Part shown: positions 21,467 through 33,403 of the stretch, piece after piece
Numbering within the stretch: the stretch's first letter is position 1
How the letters are laid out: each line of letters begins with the position of its first letter
NCBI GenBank assembly: GCA_907163345.1
Contig: CAJQUN010000924.1
Span: 62,001-126,000, forward strand
Direction of reading: 5' to 3'
DNA: 64,000 bases
Source of the DNA: Haberlea rhodopensis
Lineage: Eukaryota; Streptophyta; Magnoliopsida; Lamiales; Gesneriaceae
Notes under the pieces: model-generated
The model's database searches: none
The model's input: only the letters and a program-made list of their open reading frames with translations
What the model was told of the DNA's origin: nothing
Made by a program: the position numbers and the translations under genes

Positions 21467-23069
21467 ATGGCTAATCTAGCAAATGAGTTTGCTCAAGGTC
21501 AATCGACAAATAGACCTCCGCTCTTCACGGGTGATAACTATGAGTATTGGAAAAATAGAATTTCTCTATACATCCAATCCGTAGATTATGACCTTTGGAA
21601 GATCATAGTGAAAGGTCCACATATTCCTTTAAAGGAAGTTGGGGGAATAAGTGTTCCCAAAGAAATGGACGATTTCACTAGAGCGGACATGATTTTAATA
21701 TCTCAAAATGCTAAAGCTATTAATATTTTGCATTGTTCTTTAGATATGAAGGAGTACAACCGGATCTCAATGTGCTCAACCGCAAAGGAGATATGGGACA
21801 AATTGCAAATTTGTCATGAAGGAACCAACCAAGTGAAGGAGACAAAGATAGACCTATTGCAACTCAAATATGAGACATTTGAGATGGAGTCCGGAGAAGA
21901 GGTGGATTCTATGTTTAGAAGGCTCACTCAAATAATAAACGAGCTTGCCCAACTTGGAGAGAAGTACCCTCCAAAGCAAATATGGAGGAGAGCTTTAAGA
22001 GCCTTGCCAAAGGATTGGGATGCAAAGAGAACCGCCATCATCGAGTCCAACAAAGGAGAGAACGCATCTTACGACCTTGATGAGCTTCATGGCACATTGG
22101 TGACCCATGAACTTGAAGTATCTACAAGGAAAGGAATAAAGGAGGATGATAGATCTATGAGAAAGGGGATCGCCTTGGTTGGAAGAAAGGATCAATCCGA
22201 GGATGAAGATGACGATGATCTTGTTCACTAGGAAGTTCAAGAAGTTCTTCAACAAACATAGCAAGCCAAAGGCCTCTAGTGCTACCAAACAAGATTCCAA
22301 ACATGAGGTAACTTGTTATAATTGTCAAGAAAAAGGTCATTATGCTAACAACTGTCCTAGGAAGAAGAATGAAGATAAAGGCAAGAAGAAGGCCCTAATA
22401 GCTACATGGAGTGATAGCGACTCCGATGAAGAAGAAACCAACATTTGTCTCATGGCCAAAGATGACACAAATGATGAAGGAAATGAAAGCGATGATGAGG
22501 TACCATCTTTTGATGAACTTTTAGATTCTTATCATGAGCTTATAGATGTTCTTGGCAAAACCAAGATGAGTAACAAATTACTCAAACTTGAGGTTGCTAA
22601 GAAAGATGAAGAAAATAATTCTTTAAAAAATGAATTAAATTCTTTAAAAATATCTTTTTGCAAATTTAGTGAAAGTAGTCTAAAGATGAATGAATTGCTT
22701 GGCTTGCAACGTTGTAGCTTTGATAAAGCCGGGTTAGGCTTCTCAAGCAAATCAAAATCATTTTCAAGCTTATTAGCTAAAGCCAAGCATGATTCTCCTA
22801 CTTGTAACTATTGTCGTAAAAGTGGTCACACTAAAAACAAGTGTAGGTTTGCTAGAATCCAATACCAACCTAACAAAAGGTGGAAATGGATCCCAAAGGT
22901 GCCAAATGAAGCTAACCCTCAAGGACCCAAAAATCAAATGGGTACCAAAGATCCTCCTATTGTAAACTTGTTTTGTAGGGACAACAATGGGATGGAGGAT
23001 GAAGGCACAAGCAACTCAAAGGAGGAGTTTGTATTATTCACCACTATAGAAGAGGCGCGAGGCATATGA
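21467..23069 (+). pseudogene. Sirevirus-type gag with one frameshift
   Basis: The ATG at 21467 starts MANLANEFAQGQSTNRPPLF and runs open to 22231. A frameshift near 22215 moves the reading into the next frame, which continues as MILFTRKFKKF to the stop at 23069. Capsid-type sequence (DNYEYWKNRISLYIQ, DDFTRADMILISQNA, RALRALPKDWDAKR) is followed by zinc knuckle CYNCQEKGHYANNCP, an acidic stretch SDSDSDEEE, a coiled-coil region (LLDSYHELIDVL...LLKLEVAKKDEEN) and a second knuckle CNYCRKSGHTKNKC. The ending RWKWIPKVPNEANPQGP resembles the SIRE gag/protease boundary, but no DSG/DTG protease follows. About 530 residues if the shift is corrected. It is the best preserved gag of this family here. Confidence 0.9.
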
Positions 23070-23637
23070 CCAATGACAAGAACACACTCTTGTCATCGGA
23101 GGTAAAATTTAATTTATACATTTTAAAAGAGCAATTCAAATTGGCACAAATTAATTGTGATCAATAAATATGAAGCTCAATATTCATTGGTAGTAAAATG
23201 GATAACCCCTTAGCATATGCACATATAAATTGTTCTATTGCATGATGTATGCTTATCCTTTTATAGTAAGTGCATTGAATTCAAATTTGAATATGCTATG
23301 TGATATTATGTGATTAAGCATGCTATAAGTGTTTAGATGATATATCTTTGATATAATACTTTCATGATCTTAATAAATTTATCAAATGTTGGTTTGAGAA
23401 TTCTATTGTGTATTGGGCATGAGTGCATGAACTCTTGGTAGAACATATGCACATTTTGAATTCATTGTTGATTGCCTTAAACGCATGTTTGTATTCATCT
23501 TAATGATCTAATCTTATGCTTGTTATGGCTATTACATGTTTAATGAGGAACATGTGCTATTTGTTAAAATATGATTGTGTCAACATATAATTGTGCCATG
23601 TTTATTTGAATTTTATGCTTTTTGATTATCACAAAAA
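23070..23637. other. Non-coding internal spacer of Sire-2
   Basis: AT-rich, no open frame; conserved with the spacer of Sire-1. It stands where protease, integrase, RT and RNase H would be in a full Sirevirus. Confidence 0.7.
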
Positions 23638-23851
23638 GGGGGAGAATTTTGTGATAAACTTAAAGGTTAATACATGCATAGTTTAAGGGGGAGAGTTCCT
23701 ATATGCATTGTTTGAGGGGGAGAGTTGTTTGCTTTATGCTTTACTTAGGTAATCTTGTATGTGCTATGCAAATGTTAAGGGGGAGTCATGTTTACTCACA
23801 TTTCATGCATATTACATATTCAAGTTTATCAAGTTTTGTGATCATCAAAAA
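23638..23851 (+). promoter_or_regulatory. Cascade of polypurine tracts before Sire-2 3' LTR
   Basis: Tracts aagggggagaa (23636), taagggggagag (23685), gagggggagag (23715), taagggggagtc (23777) and aaaaagggggagat (23838-23851, touching the LTR). The same five-step series exists in Sire-1. Confidence 0.8.
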
Positions 23852-25404
23852 GGGGGAGATTGTTGAGCTTTAAACACATGGTTGTGTTTAATGCGTTAAT
23901 TTATCTCCGGTTTATTTTTGAGTTTTGATGATCAACAAAACTTGAATTTGTTGTACTAATATGTCTACTTAGTGTACAGGGTTAGATTGATAAATTGGTT
24001 GGGAAGACCAATGGAAGAGAACCCAAGTTATACAATAACATATGCGAGTTCATAGGACAAGCGGTGTTTTTTTATCAAGGAATCTATTGAGCTTGGACGA
24101 GAAGGAATGAGATCTATGAATAACCAAATTAAGTGTTCAACATGTGTGGAATGATGTTGGAACAATTTTTTATAATGGGATGAAGACCCACAAACCAATG
24201 GTCCGTTGGTGGGCAAATTCGTATAGAAGCCAATTGGAGCGCAGTGCAATGTTTTGATTATATCTCTTGGCTCGAGTCTCCGAATAATGTGAATCCAAAG
24301 AGGTTGGAAATCCAACCCAATATGCTATATTTCATATTCAAACATCTCAGTCCAATTCGTATTGCATCATGGAGCAAAATGGCATGGAAGTCATAACAAG
24401 TGCAGATTGTAGCAAGGTTTGAGCGGCTGTAGAATTTTGAGCGTAACGTCTTCATACGTTAATGAACTGCAATTAAATTTTGTCCACACCTAGATAAGAA
24501 GAAGGGCTACAACTTTCATGTTTACCACTTTTCCCATAAATGAGCTTACGATGGTCGAATAGTGCAAAGTTTGAGAGTGTTGAAATCTGGCAGATCACCT
24601 CAGGCGATCCGGGCCATCACCTCAGGCGATCCGAGCCATGCGTGCACGCTGCGCGCACCATCGACCCAGGCAATGGCACGCTGTGAGCCAGGCGATGGCA
24701 TGGTCGCCCCAGGCGATCCAGAATTGATCCTACGGCAAATGTTCAACGGGCGATCGCTTGAGGCGATGGGGACATCGCCTGAGGCGATCTGGGCCAGATT
24801 TGAACGTTAGAACGTGGCGATGGAGATCGCCCGAGGCGATGTCCGAGGCGATCGAGGAGTGATTTCAGCCTTATGTTAAGCAACGGCTAGTAGGAGCCTA
24901 GGGGGGCTCCTACACTATAAATATTGATGCTTTGGAGCATTTTGAAGACAAGAAACAAGCCTACAAACTTCTACAAAGCTTTGATCATTCAAAATTCAAA
25001 GAGCATTGCAATCTCCATACATTGTTGTTGTATTGGAGCTTGTAATTCATTCTTTTTGTTAGAGTCTTGTTATCTTCGTGTGAGTACACCGTGAATGTGT
25101 TTTGTTGAGTTTATTGTAAAGGTCCTCCAACACCAAAGCAAGTTGGAAATTGTAAAGTCGCCAACAAGTAAAGTTGGTGCATGTGTTGTGGCTATCACTG
25201 GAGCCCTTAAGGCCAAGAAGACTCGTGAAGAATGTTGGTAGCTCGTGAAGGGCTTTGTGTACTCGTGAAGAGTATTATGCTCGGGAAGAGCTTTGTAAAC
25301 TCGAGAAGAGTTGGGTTGTGGCTAACTTGGAGCCCTCAAGGCCAAGATCATTTATTCTAGTGGAACCTCGGTTGGAGGTTATCTAACCGGGAGGAGGAGA
25401 CGTA
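23852..25404 (+). repeat. Sire-2 3' LTR, end deleted
   Basis: Starts TGTTGAGCT and follows the 5' LTR up to aggaggagacgta, then jumps to PMD coding sequence. About 190 bp of the LTR end are missing. Confidence 0.87.
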
Positions 25405-26771
25405 TATAAAGTACACTCGATGTATAGCTTTGATGATTATAGGTGGAATTTTGCTTCCATATTATAATAGTAGCGCTGTAAAACTCATGTATTTGCAGCT
25501 ACTTAAAGATTTGGAAGAGGTGAACACATATAGTTGGGGCAGTGCAGTATTGGCTTACTTATACCGTGAAATGTGCAATGCGTCAACGATAAGAAAATGC
25601 ACTATCACTGGCCTTTTGTATATTTTGCAGGTATATGTAATATTTTTCTCTTACTAATAATGCCTTACTCGTTTAATATTTTAAAATATTTTTATGTTTA
25701 TATTTTTAAAATGTCTGAACCCTGACCGACAATTAAAAATTTGGTTGTCACTGAGAATGTTCATGTTGCTCTCTTCGGTGCACGGTAATAATTAATTTTT
25801 TTAATTGAATACTAATATTAAAATGATAAAACATTGCAATATTTAACATTTTTTATAATATGTGGAACGCTGTGTTTCGTCACACCCATATAGCAACACA
25901 TTCGGTCCGAATTATACGACATTCTCTCGATCAAATGAGTAATGACGAGGTAAACCTAAATTATGTAATTGGATTTTGAAAATTTATGATGATTTCAATA
26001 TATTTATTGACCATTTTTTTTTAACGATGTGAAGTTTAACTGGATCGTATATGACACAGAGGCCGTTAATGTTAATTCCATTATTACTACCTATAATAAT
26101 GATATTTGGAGAAGCGTTTGCCCTCTTATCTGCTTCCAAGTTGTGGAGATTCATCGTCCTAACTTGGTGATGCGACAATTCAATATATGACAGTCAATTC
26201 CATCACCTGTACCTGACGATAATGAGCTACATGACGTCATCCGAACTGGTCATCGTAATATGAATTGGGCCAAATTTCACAAAATACATCTTAGGACGTG
26301 GCGTAGAAGGCTAAGAAATATCGCCACTGGTGAACCATGTGATAGGTCAAACTCAACAGACGATGACTACATGCAGTGGTACGAGAGAATCATTGTAAGG
26401 GTTACCCATCTGTTGGATTTGCGCATGGCACATCATCTGTTGGGTTTGCTACTGCTGGCCCATATGGTGGTTTTGACATTGCTGGCCCATCCGGTGGTTT
26501 TGACACTACTGGCCTATCCGGTGGTTTTGATGTTATTGGGTCATCCGGTGGATTTGATATTGTTGCTGGTCAATCTAGTGGATTAGCTTCAATTGCTAGG
26601 CCAGCTGGTGGTTTTGCGTAATTTGTTGGGCCTTCCGGTGGATTTGCATAATTTGCTGGTCCTACTTGTGGTTTTGCATCATTTGTTGGGCCTTTAGGTG
26701 GATTTGATATTGTTGTTGGTCCATCTACTATTTTCGATAATGCAGGTTATTATACTCCACAATCCTCATAG
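25405..26771 (+). pseudogene. Plant mobile domain (PMD) gene, 3' part
   Basis: Directly after the truncated Sire-2 LTR the PMD resumes as RCIALMIIGGILLPYYN, KLMYLQLLKDLEEVNTY and SWGSAVLAYLYREM. An intron donor LQ/gtatat lies near 25631, then diverged exons follow, and RPNLVMRQFNI and HDVIRTGHRNMNWAKFH lead to DDYMQWYERI. This matches the C-terminal half of MAIN-like PMD proteins. A tail of repeats of the type GPSGGFD follows and ends in GYYTPQSS plus a stop at 26769-26771. Two in-frame stops (near 26619 and 26649) and at least one frameshift break it. The last 44 nt overlap the transposase gene on the other strand. Confidence 0.87.
26440..26740 (+). repeat. Minisatellite coding for GPSGGFD-like repeats in the PMD tail
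   Basis: About nine units of 27-39 bp with the core ggcccatccggtggttttg. They encode (G/S)(P/S)xGGF(D/A). Low-complexity Gly/Phe tail; variants differ by a few bases. Confidence 0.8.
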
Positions 26772-28748
26772 GCACAAAATTATACATCTCTAATGGGTTT
26801 TGAATACCAAAGAAATTTGGAGGAGATGCAACCATCGAGAAACATTCCAACGAATAATATTTGGCAGTACAAATAGCATGGGAACATGGAATTCCAAAAA
26901 TCGTCCATTTACCACAGGAACACTCATTTGTTGATATTCTGGCAACTTGAACATGTTACCCCCGACCTGGTCTTCCACCGGTCGCAACTGAAGCAGTTTG
27001 ATCACATACATCATATCGGGTAACACGATGCTCAATGGATTTTCTTGACCATTGTTCATATTTTTTTATATGCATAATCGGGTCAGTGCTGATTGTTATG
27101 AATCATACTTTGAGTTTTGGTGACACGTTGAATAAAATATTTAACGCACCTTTGAAGGGTCAATTATACTATCGCGGAGATAGGCAGTCTTCGAGCACCC
27201 TTCAACACACTATTTAAGCATTCTGACATATTGGTAGTCATTACCCCACGACGCCAACACCCATCGTGGGCTAAAGTCCATTTTCCCTTTGAAATTCCTG
27301 CCAAATATCTATATGCCATAATATTTTTGTTTTTGATTGCCTCCATTGTGGCATCAAACTTACAATTCTGATGTTGTGTGCCTCCTTCCCAGCATAGATC
27401 TTTCAAATTGATATTTTTAAACTTTGAATTAAAATTGGAGCACACATGTCTTAGACAGAAACGGTGCACTTCATTAGGAGGTTGAAAAAGTGATAGATCC
27501 TCAACTGTGGGCACAATTCTCTTATGTCTATCTGAAACAAGACATACACTGGTTGCACCACGTATAACATGTCGGCTGATATTCTCCAAGAACCATTTCC
27601 ACGAGTCTTATGTTTCTTCATCAACAATCCCGAACGCTAACGGTAATATCTGATTGTTGGCATACAGGGTGACGATGATCAACATTTTATGCTTACACTT
27701 TGTGTAGAAATGAGTACCATCAACACTAATGATTCTGCGACAGTGTTGAAACCCATCTATGCATGGCTTGAAAGCCCAAAATACATAATTCAATGTATTT
27801 ACCGCTCGATTGTTAGATCTTAAATGCCTCCACTCCACAAATGTTACAGTATTATACTTTGGCAACACACCATGTATTTTGTAAGTAGACGCACGGAGCT
27901 CTCCCATGTACCGTAAACATTTTCCATCGCACGTTGCAAACTTCGCCATGCCTTCATATACGAGATATCATAGTCATATTTATCTTTAACATTCTCACAT
28001 ACATACTTAATCTCGTACGAAGAATCACATCATACAATCCCCAACAGTGTATTTGCCACCATATTATTGTCCAAGTTGTGGTGGTCTATACCAGCATTAC
28101 TCGAGATACATGTGTGAGGACCACCATACATGGTTAATTTTCAAAACCCCATTTTGGGCTTCAAAGACGCTCGAAGACCCCATTTACACCTTACGGTAGG
28201 AGAAGTCTTTTTGCACCATAATTTCCACAGAGTATGTGTGCTGTCCACAACACAATACTCACGCCTGACAACTCTAAGAGAGTAATCTTTCACAGATGCA
28301 ATCAGATCTTTCTTATCCTTGAAAATCATGTTCACGGACACCTCTCCGATCTCCGGGTTGTAATATCGGGTTCGCGATCCAGAAGGTACATCAATCGAAT
28401 CAGGAAACTGCTATTCATTGACCGGATTAAAAAATGGTGGCATTTCATTCGTGCTTGGCAAAAGTGGTGCGTCTTGTATATGTCTCGGACCATAAGGTGG
28501 TTCGAGGGATGTTGTCTCTTCACCGGGAAATGCATGGACATTATCATTGTCTTCATCATGCATCTCATCAGCCTCATTACCATGTTCTCCAGAATCACTC
28601 GATGAATTATCGGGTTCACTATCACTCATGTAACATCTCGATGACTATCTCCGTGTACGTCATGTGTGGATGGCCCATTAGTTGCTGACAACATAATTGT
28701 ATGCTCCGAACCACCAACATCAGGATCAAATACATCATGACTTGGTGT
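26728..28748 (-). pseudogene. mudrA-like MULE transposase, main part (catalytic and SWIM domains)
   Basis: Read on the minus strand after the Tekay-2 TSD: an acidic stretch SDSEPDNSSSDSGEHGNEAD, a MuDR N-terminal-type domain (VSVNMIFKDKKDLIASVKDY, YCVVDSTHTLWKLWCKK), then the MULE DDE transposase domain. The first Asp block is ISVDGTHFYTKCKHKML (about 27710) and the second is VCLVSDRHKRI (about 27540); later CWRRGVMTTNMSECLNSVLK follows. A C-terminal SWIM zinc finger CSCGKWTIFGIPCSHAI lies at about 26870-26925. It ends HYRK plus a TAG at 26728. The protein would bind MULE ends and catalyse excision and insertion. Stops and frameshifts inactivate it; the first residues lie beyond Tekay-2 at 46177-46732. 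Confidence 0.9.
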
Positions 28749-28753
28749 AATTT

Positions 28754-30024
28754 TGTAGGGTCTTCCTACCTTAACCTCATCTTAATACACAATTTATGGA
28801 CTAAACAAGCATTAATAACGTCTTAGGGTTCCGATTGTAGCTTTGAGCTAAAAAGATTTCAGGCCAACAATGAAATTTCAAAACTTAACTCATTACATCC
28901 TCAATAATGAATGTTAAAGCGATAGTATTATACTACTCCTAGAGTAGAGACTACCCAAAAGTCCTGTATCCTATCTTCTTTCGTGCTCCTTTTAGCTCAC
29001 TTCCTCAACCCGACCCTTAGCCCTTCGGTCCAAAAGTGTACCTACAGGAACAACCCATCGTGAGCATATAAATCATTACTCAACATCATAGGGTAATGGC
29101 ATATAAATAAATGCATGAAAATAATTGGTAACGTATACTTCCTGGTTAATCGCATTAACCCTCTTTGGTTGTCCCTGTTTCATAGTCATGCATATAATCG
29201 TTAGTTCTCGGCATAATGATTAAAATCATACTTCACATATATGATCACATCAAACTATGTTATTTAGAAGTGGAACTGTCCCGGTTCTATCATGACAGCG
29301 GCACAATTGGCCCCCTCGCTCGACATAACACATCGTATGATACCCATCGCTACGCCTTGATAGCGGATGTATCTCTTTATTCAGCGGATGATACCCATCG
29401 CTACGCCTTGATAGCGGATGTACCCCATCGCTCAGCGGATGATACCCCTCGCTACACCTTGATAGCGGATGTACCCCATGTGAGCGGCAAGACCTTCCTC
29501 GCTTGCCCATAATAACCACCGGACATTCAACCATTCTTAATAACATAGTTTCATATTCATCATAAACATCATAGCATCTTATAGACATCATCATCTTGTA
29601 AACATCATTATCATATAAGCATTATCATCTTATAGACATCAACGTCTCATCATAATCGTTATAGTAGCGTCATATCATCTTCTTTTATCATAACATCATC
29701 GTAAGCATCTTGTCATCTTTATTCATTATAAAATCATCTTCATCGTGAACTTACTTATCATAACATCATCTTAAACATCTTATCATCTTTATTCATTATA
29801 CACATCATCATGGTATCGTAAATCCTTATGCAATCATAGTATGATCATAATATAGGAGTATGGCCTCTTACCATATGGGCATCTTACCCTGTGGCATCTT
29901 ACCACATAATAAAATCGTATGGCCTCTTACCATATGGGCATCTTACCCCGTGGCATCTTACCACATAATAAACATCGTAACACATCATCATAAACTTACT
30001 TATCATAATCATCATCGTAAGCAT
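28754..30024 (-). repeat. Tekay-2 3' LTR, distal part
   Basis: From TGTAGGGTCTTCC to the copia TSD agcat (30020-30024). It contains three roughly 54-bp sub-repeats (29337-29490, gatacccatcgctacgcctt type), two roughly 63-bp sub-repeats (about 29856-29970, atggcctcttaccatatggg type) and many tcatcat stretches. Open frames across these repeats are not genes. Confidence 0.9.
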
Positions 30025-31526
30025 TGTTGGGATATGCCCTAAGACAAGTCATTAGATGATTGTTTAAGACATACAATGTTTATGGTTTTATGAATGGCAA
30101 TTCATTATTATATATTATTCTTTTAACTGTGCATTGTGAATTAATATATATGTTAATGTCCTTAGAATAATATTGTATTATTCTTAAAGATGTTCCTAGT
30201 CAAGTATTATCATGAAAGGGATAATGATAATACGTAGAGACTAGTATGTGTTGATCGATGAATTGTTCATTGATATGAGATATCAAATCAACATATGGGT
30301 ACATGTTAGAGAACGATGTACTGAACAGACCCACCATGAGAATGCAACATGGATAGTTATATGATCGTCATATGCAATTCTCATAGTGATAATAATGTAT
30401 GTAATCCTTACGACTTGTGATCATTAGAGATCCCAACATAAGGAGTTATGTATCTTGATATCGTCAAACGTTACCCGTAACAGGGTAATCTATAAAGGCG
30501 ACTATTGGATACACTACGAATTATGTAGAGGGATGTTGACTGATCGAGATAGGATTTGTCCCTCCTATATAACAGGAGATGTGTTTGGCCCTTGATCAAG
30601 TGAGAACTAAAATGCATGGCCATGCTCGAATGAGTCGATATGAGATATCGAGCTTATTCGTTTATTCTAGTTCTACTTGGGGATCAAGAAATAAAGATTG
30701 GATATACGAGTATGACTATTCCATGACTCGTGTTCAATCTAAACACAAAGGACAAAGGGATTAAGTTACATGATTAATATTATCACAAGTTCTAAAGGTT
30801 ATGTCGAGTCATTGACATTCTTGTAATTTGGGAAGCATCGATGTGTTGCTAGATACCGCTCAATGCTTGCGACATAAAATGAGATTTTATGTCGCTGCCA
30901 ACATTACGAGATCCTATCGGGTCGCACAAAAGATTAAATCGATAAGGGAAATTAAATTCATTGGATGAATTAATTAATTAAGAAGAGTCTTAATTAAGTG
31001 ATTAAAAGGTTTTAATTAAATCATGGGTTTGGGCCCATAAGACTTTAAGAAAGTCTTGAACCTTAATTAAAAGCCTTATAATATAAATAAGAGGTTTTGA
31101 TTAATTGTTAATCATACTTTTATATCATTGTTTGATATAAAACCCTAGCCTCCACTTCAAGCTCCTCTCGGCCGCCTCTTCCTTCACTCCTCACGGCCGC
31201 CGTCGGTTGTGCTAGGGTTTTGGTTGGCCGTCGTTAATCGGTTTTGAACCGAGAGCTCGATTTTGGTTTAAGAACTTGTCTAGTAACTTGTTCTTAAATC
31301 CCCTTTCGATTTGATCGTGTGGATACCGTAGAGACGAAGGTGAAAACTTTCGTTTGTGACTCGGAGTTCGTTGGACGTGCTGCTCCGTGGAATCTGCTTC
31401 AAACACGCTACAAGGGTGAGACACTTGTTATTACTTAATCCGATATGATAACCTATGTATAGATCCGGTGTTAGTAATCCATAAATTTTTATTCCGCTGC
31501 GTTGTATGACATAAGGATTACTTACA
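30025..31526 (+). repeat. Copia 5' LTR
   Basis: TGTTGGGATATGCCC to GGATTACTTACA. The U3 end carries tatataacaggag near 30566, a possible promoter. Differences from the 3' LTR: cattagaga/catcagaga (near 30422), atcaagaaa/atcaaaaaa (near 30688), gtcgctgcc/gtcactgcc (near 30893). Confidence 0.93.
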
Positions 31527-31527
31527 G

Positions 31528-31540
31528 TGGTATCAGAGCC
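31528..31540 (+). promoter_or_regulatory. Copia primer-binding site
   Basis: TGGTATCAGAGCC one base after the LTR; matches initiator tRNA-Met. Confidence 0.92.
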
Positions 31541-33403
31541 AGGTTCAAGGATCATATCGGATTTATGTGATTAAATTGTGTTAATCATATTAGAATTAAT
31601 ATTGCATGCTAATTGAAACTGTTTAAATTCATATATGATATGAAATTAATTTTAGTTTATGAAAATCATCGTAGTAATTGTATTTGATATATGGCGAATA
31701 AAATTATTTATTGAGCATCAAATTTTCGGCCACCACCATCACAAATGTCACCATGGCTAGCCACATGAGGGCTAGGGTTTTCGAACCCTTGGCTCGAGAT
31801 GGCTTAGTCGTTGTGGCTAATAATTGTGCATGGAAGTGTCGAAAATTAATTAGGGTTTAGAACCCATTAGACGTGACGGCTAGCTCATGACGGCTAGGGT
31901 TTCGAACCCTAATAGCCGTGCATGGCTCGACCATCATCGCCTTATTTTCTAAAGTTTTGATGCTTGGATGAGTTTTGAACTCCTTGACTCGATAATGGTT
32001 CACGCATGCATGGATTAGTAACTTTACCACATGAGAGCAAGGTTTTTCGAACCCTTAGCTCGAGATGGTTGAGCGAACCCCGTGCATGGCATGACCGTGA
32101 CTCGTGGCTAACAAATTCCGGCGTTTAAAACAAGATGGCTCGATAAAAATATCAAAAGGGTGCGAGGCGGCTAGGGTTGGAACCCTAGTGCCGCCGCCGC
32201 ATGAGCCATGGCTCGGCCATGGGCTAGGGTTTCGAACCCTAGGCCCACTATTGGTCCAGCCGTGGGCTTTTTAGTTCGAACCATGGTGGTTCGTGTTTTA
32301 GTCGCTTTAGTTCGTGGCATGTGATGTCCTGAGCGTACGATAATTTTTCAAAAATTATTTTACAGTTTTAATTAGAATTAAATTTAAAATGTTTAGAATT
32401 TAATTAATTAAATGTTAATGCATGCTTTATGTGTTGTTTGAGCATGGTGCGTGGTTATAGCCCTTTGACCTATTAGATAGGATTTGTGGATGTTTGTAAT
32501 TTATAATACGACCTGCGTGTCGTGCCTTTCTCTATTTCATTCTATATGTAATCCCTCCCCTATGTTCCCCTCGAATGTGAATCGAGGAATTCTATATCTT
32601 GTAAAAAGTGTAGTTTATTTTATTGATGGTGATCAATGAAGATGGAGCATCGTGCCGGGATGAGGAGGCCATTCACAAATTGGAGCCAAGGAAGGTGCTT
32701 GTGAAGTTACCTTAGGTTGACTCATAGGATTTTCTCATTGGCTTGAGAAAATCATTAGTAGGGGCTATAACCATGTCACGTTTTATTATGTATGTTGATG
32801 CATGATTTATCTTATGTTTTAGTTTGATAATAGTATTACACATATATGTAGATATGTATACAACTATATGTAGTGGACATATTTTAAATTATCAAATTAA
32901 TCATGAGATCAATAAATCCCTCTAAAATATTAAGTTTTAGATGCCTTCCAAAATAAAAGTACTCGTCAATAACTTCGATTGTACATGTGTGGGTTTGCCA
33001 AAGCAAAGCACCGTGGCAATCTTAGTAAGGCGCGAAAGGATAAAAGTGATATCCGTTATACTTTAATTGGGTACGACTTAACTAGGTTATCTCAATAGGA
33101 TTGGGAACCTAGAGGCATGGGTTGGATTATAATTCATTTGATGAATTGAACAAAGTGTTGTTCGTCCAACTATCCAAGAATTATATGTGATATAATTGAC
33201 AAAGTGTTGTCTACCTAAATAACCGAGTCTTGGGCGATTAGCCAAAGCTAACTCAAGATTAAGTGAAATATGGATCTTGGCCCACTAAAGGTTTCGAGGG
33301 TTGATATTTTTCAAACAAAATAGTGGGAGTATCATTTAATATAAGACCATGTTAAATGATTTAAATCATAAACTTATTTTGCATATTTATATTGTAGATA
33401 TCC
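31541..33403 (+). other. Copia 5' leader with TAGGGTTTCGAACCCTA palindromes
   Basis: 1.86 kb with no long open frame. Between 31770 and 32245 there are five to six palindromic blocks of the form AGGGTTTCGAACCCT (about 31774, 31894, 32040, 32171, 32224), often next to ggctcgagatgg or gctagcc. They could fold as stem-loops in genomic RNA. The rest is AT-rich and featureless to me. Confidence 0.6.

Larger units (their letters stand above)
19676..25404 (+). mobile_element. Sire-2: gag-only Sirevirus-like (Ty1/copia) element
   Basis: Plus-strand element with 5' LTR 19676-21417, PBS 21420-21432, gag 21467-23069, a non-coding spacer, polypurine tracts and a 3' LTR from 23852. The 3' LTR stops at about 25404, roughly 190 bp short of its CA end, and the flanking PMD coding sequence is missing a segment. 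A deletion therefore removed the LTR end, the second TSD copy and part of the PMD exon. There is no pol. Layout and sequence match Sire-1. Confidence 0.88.

Noticed and set aside
29216..29594. Paired open frames of about 100 residues on both strands, repeated at 43924-44302
   Set aside because: They read through the 54-bp LTR sub-repeats; duplicated because they lie in both LTRs, not because they are genes.
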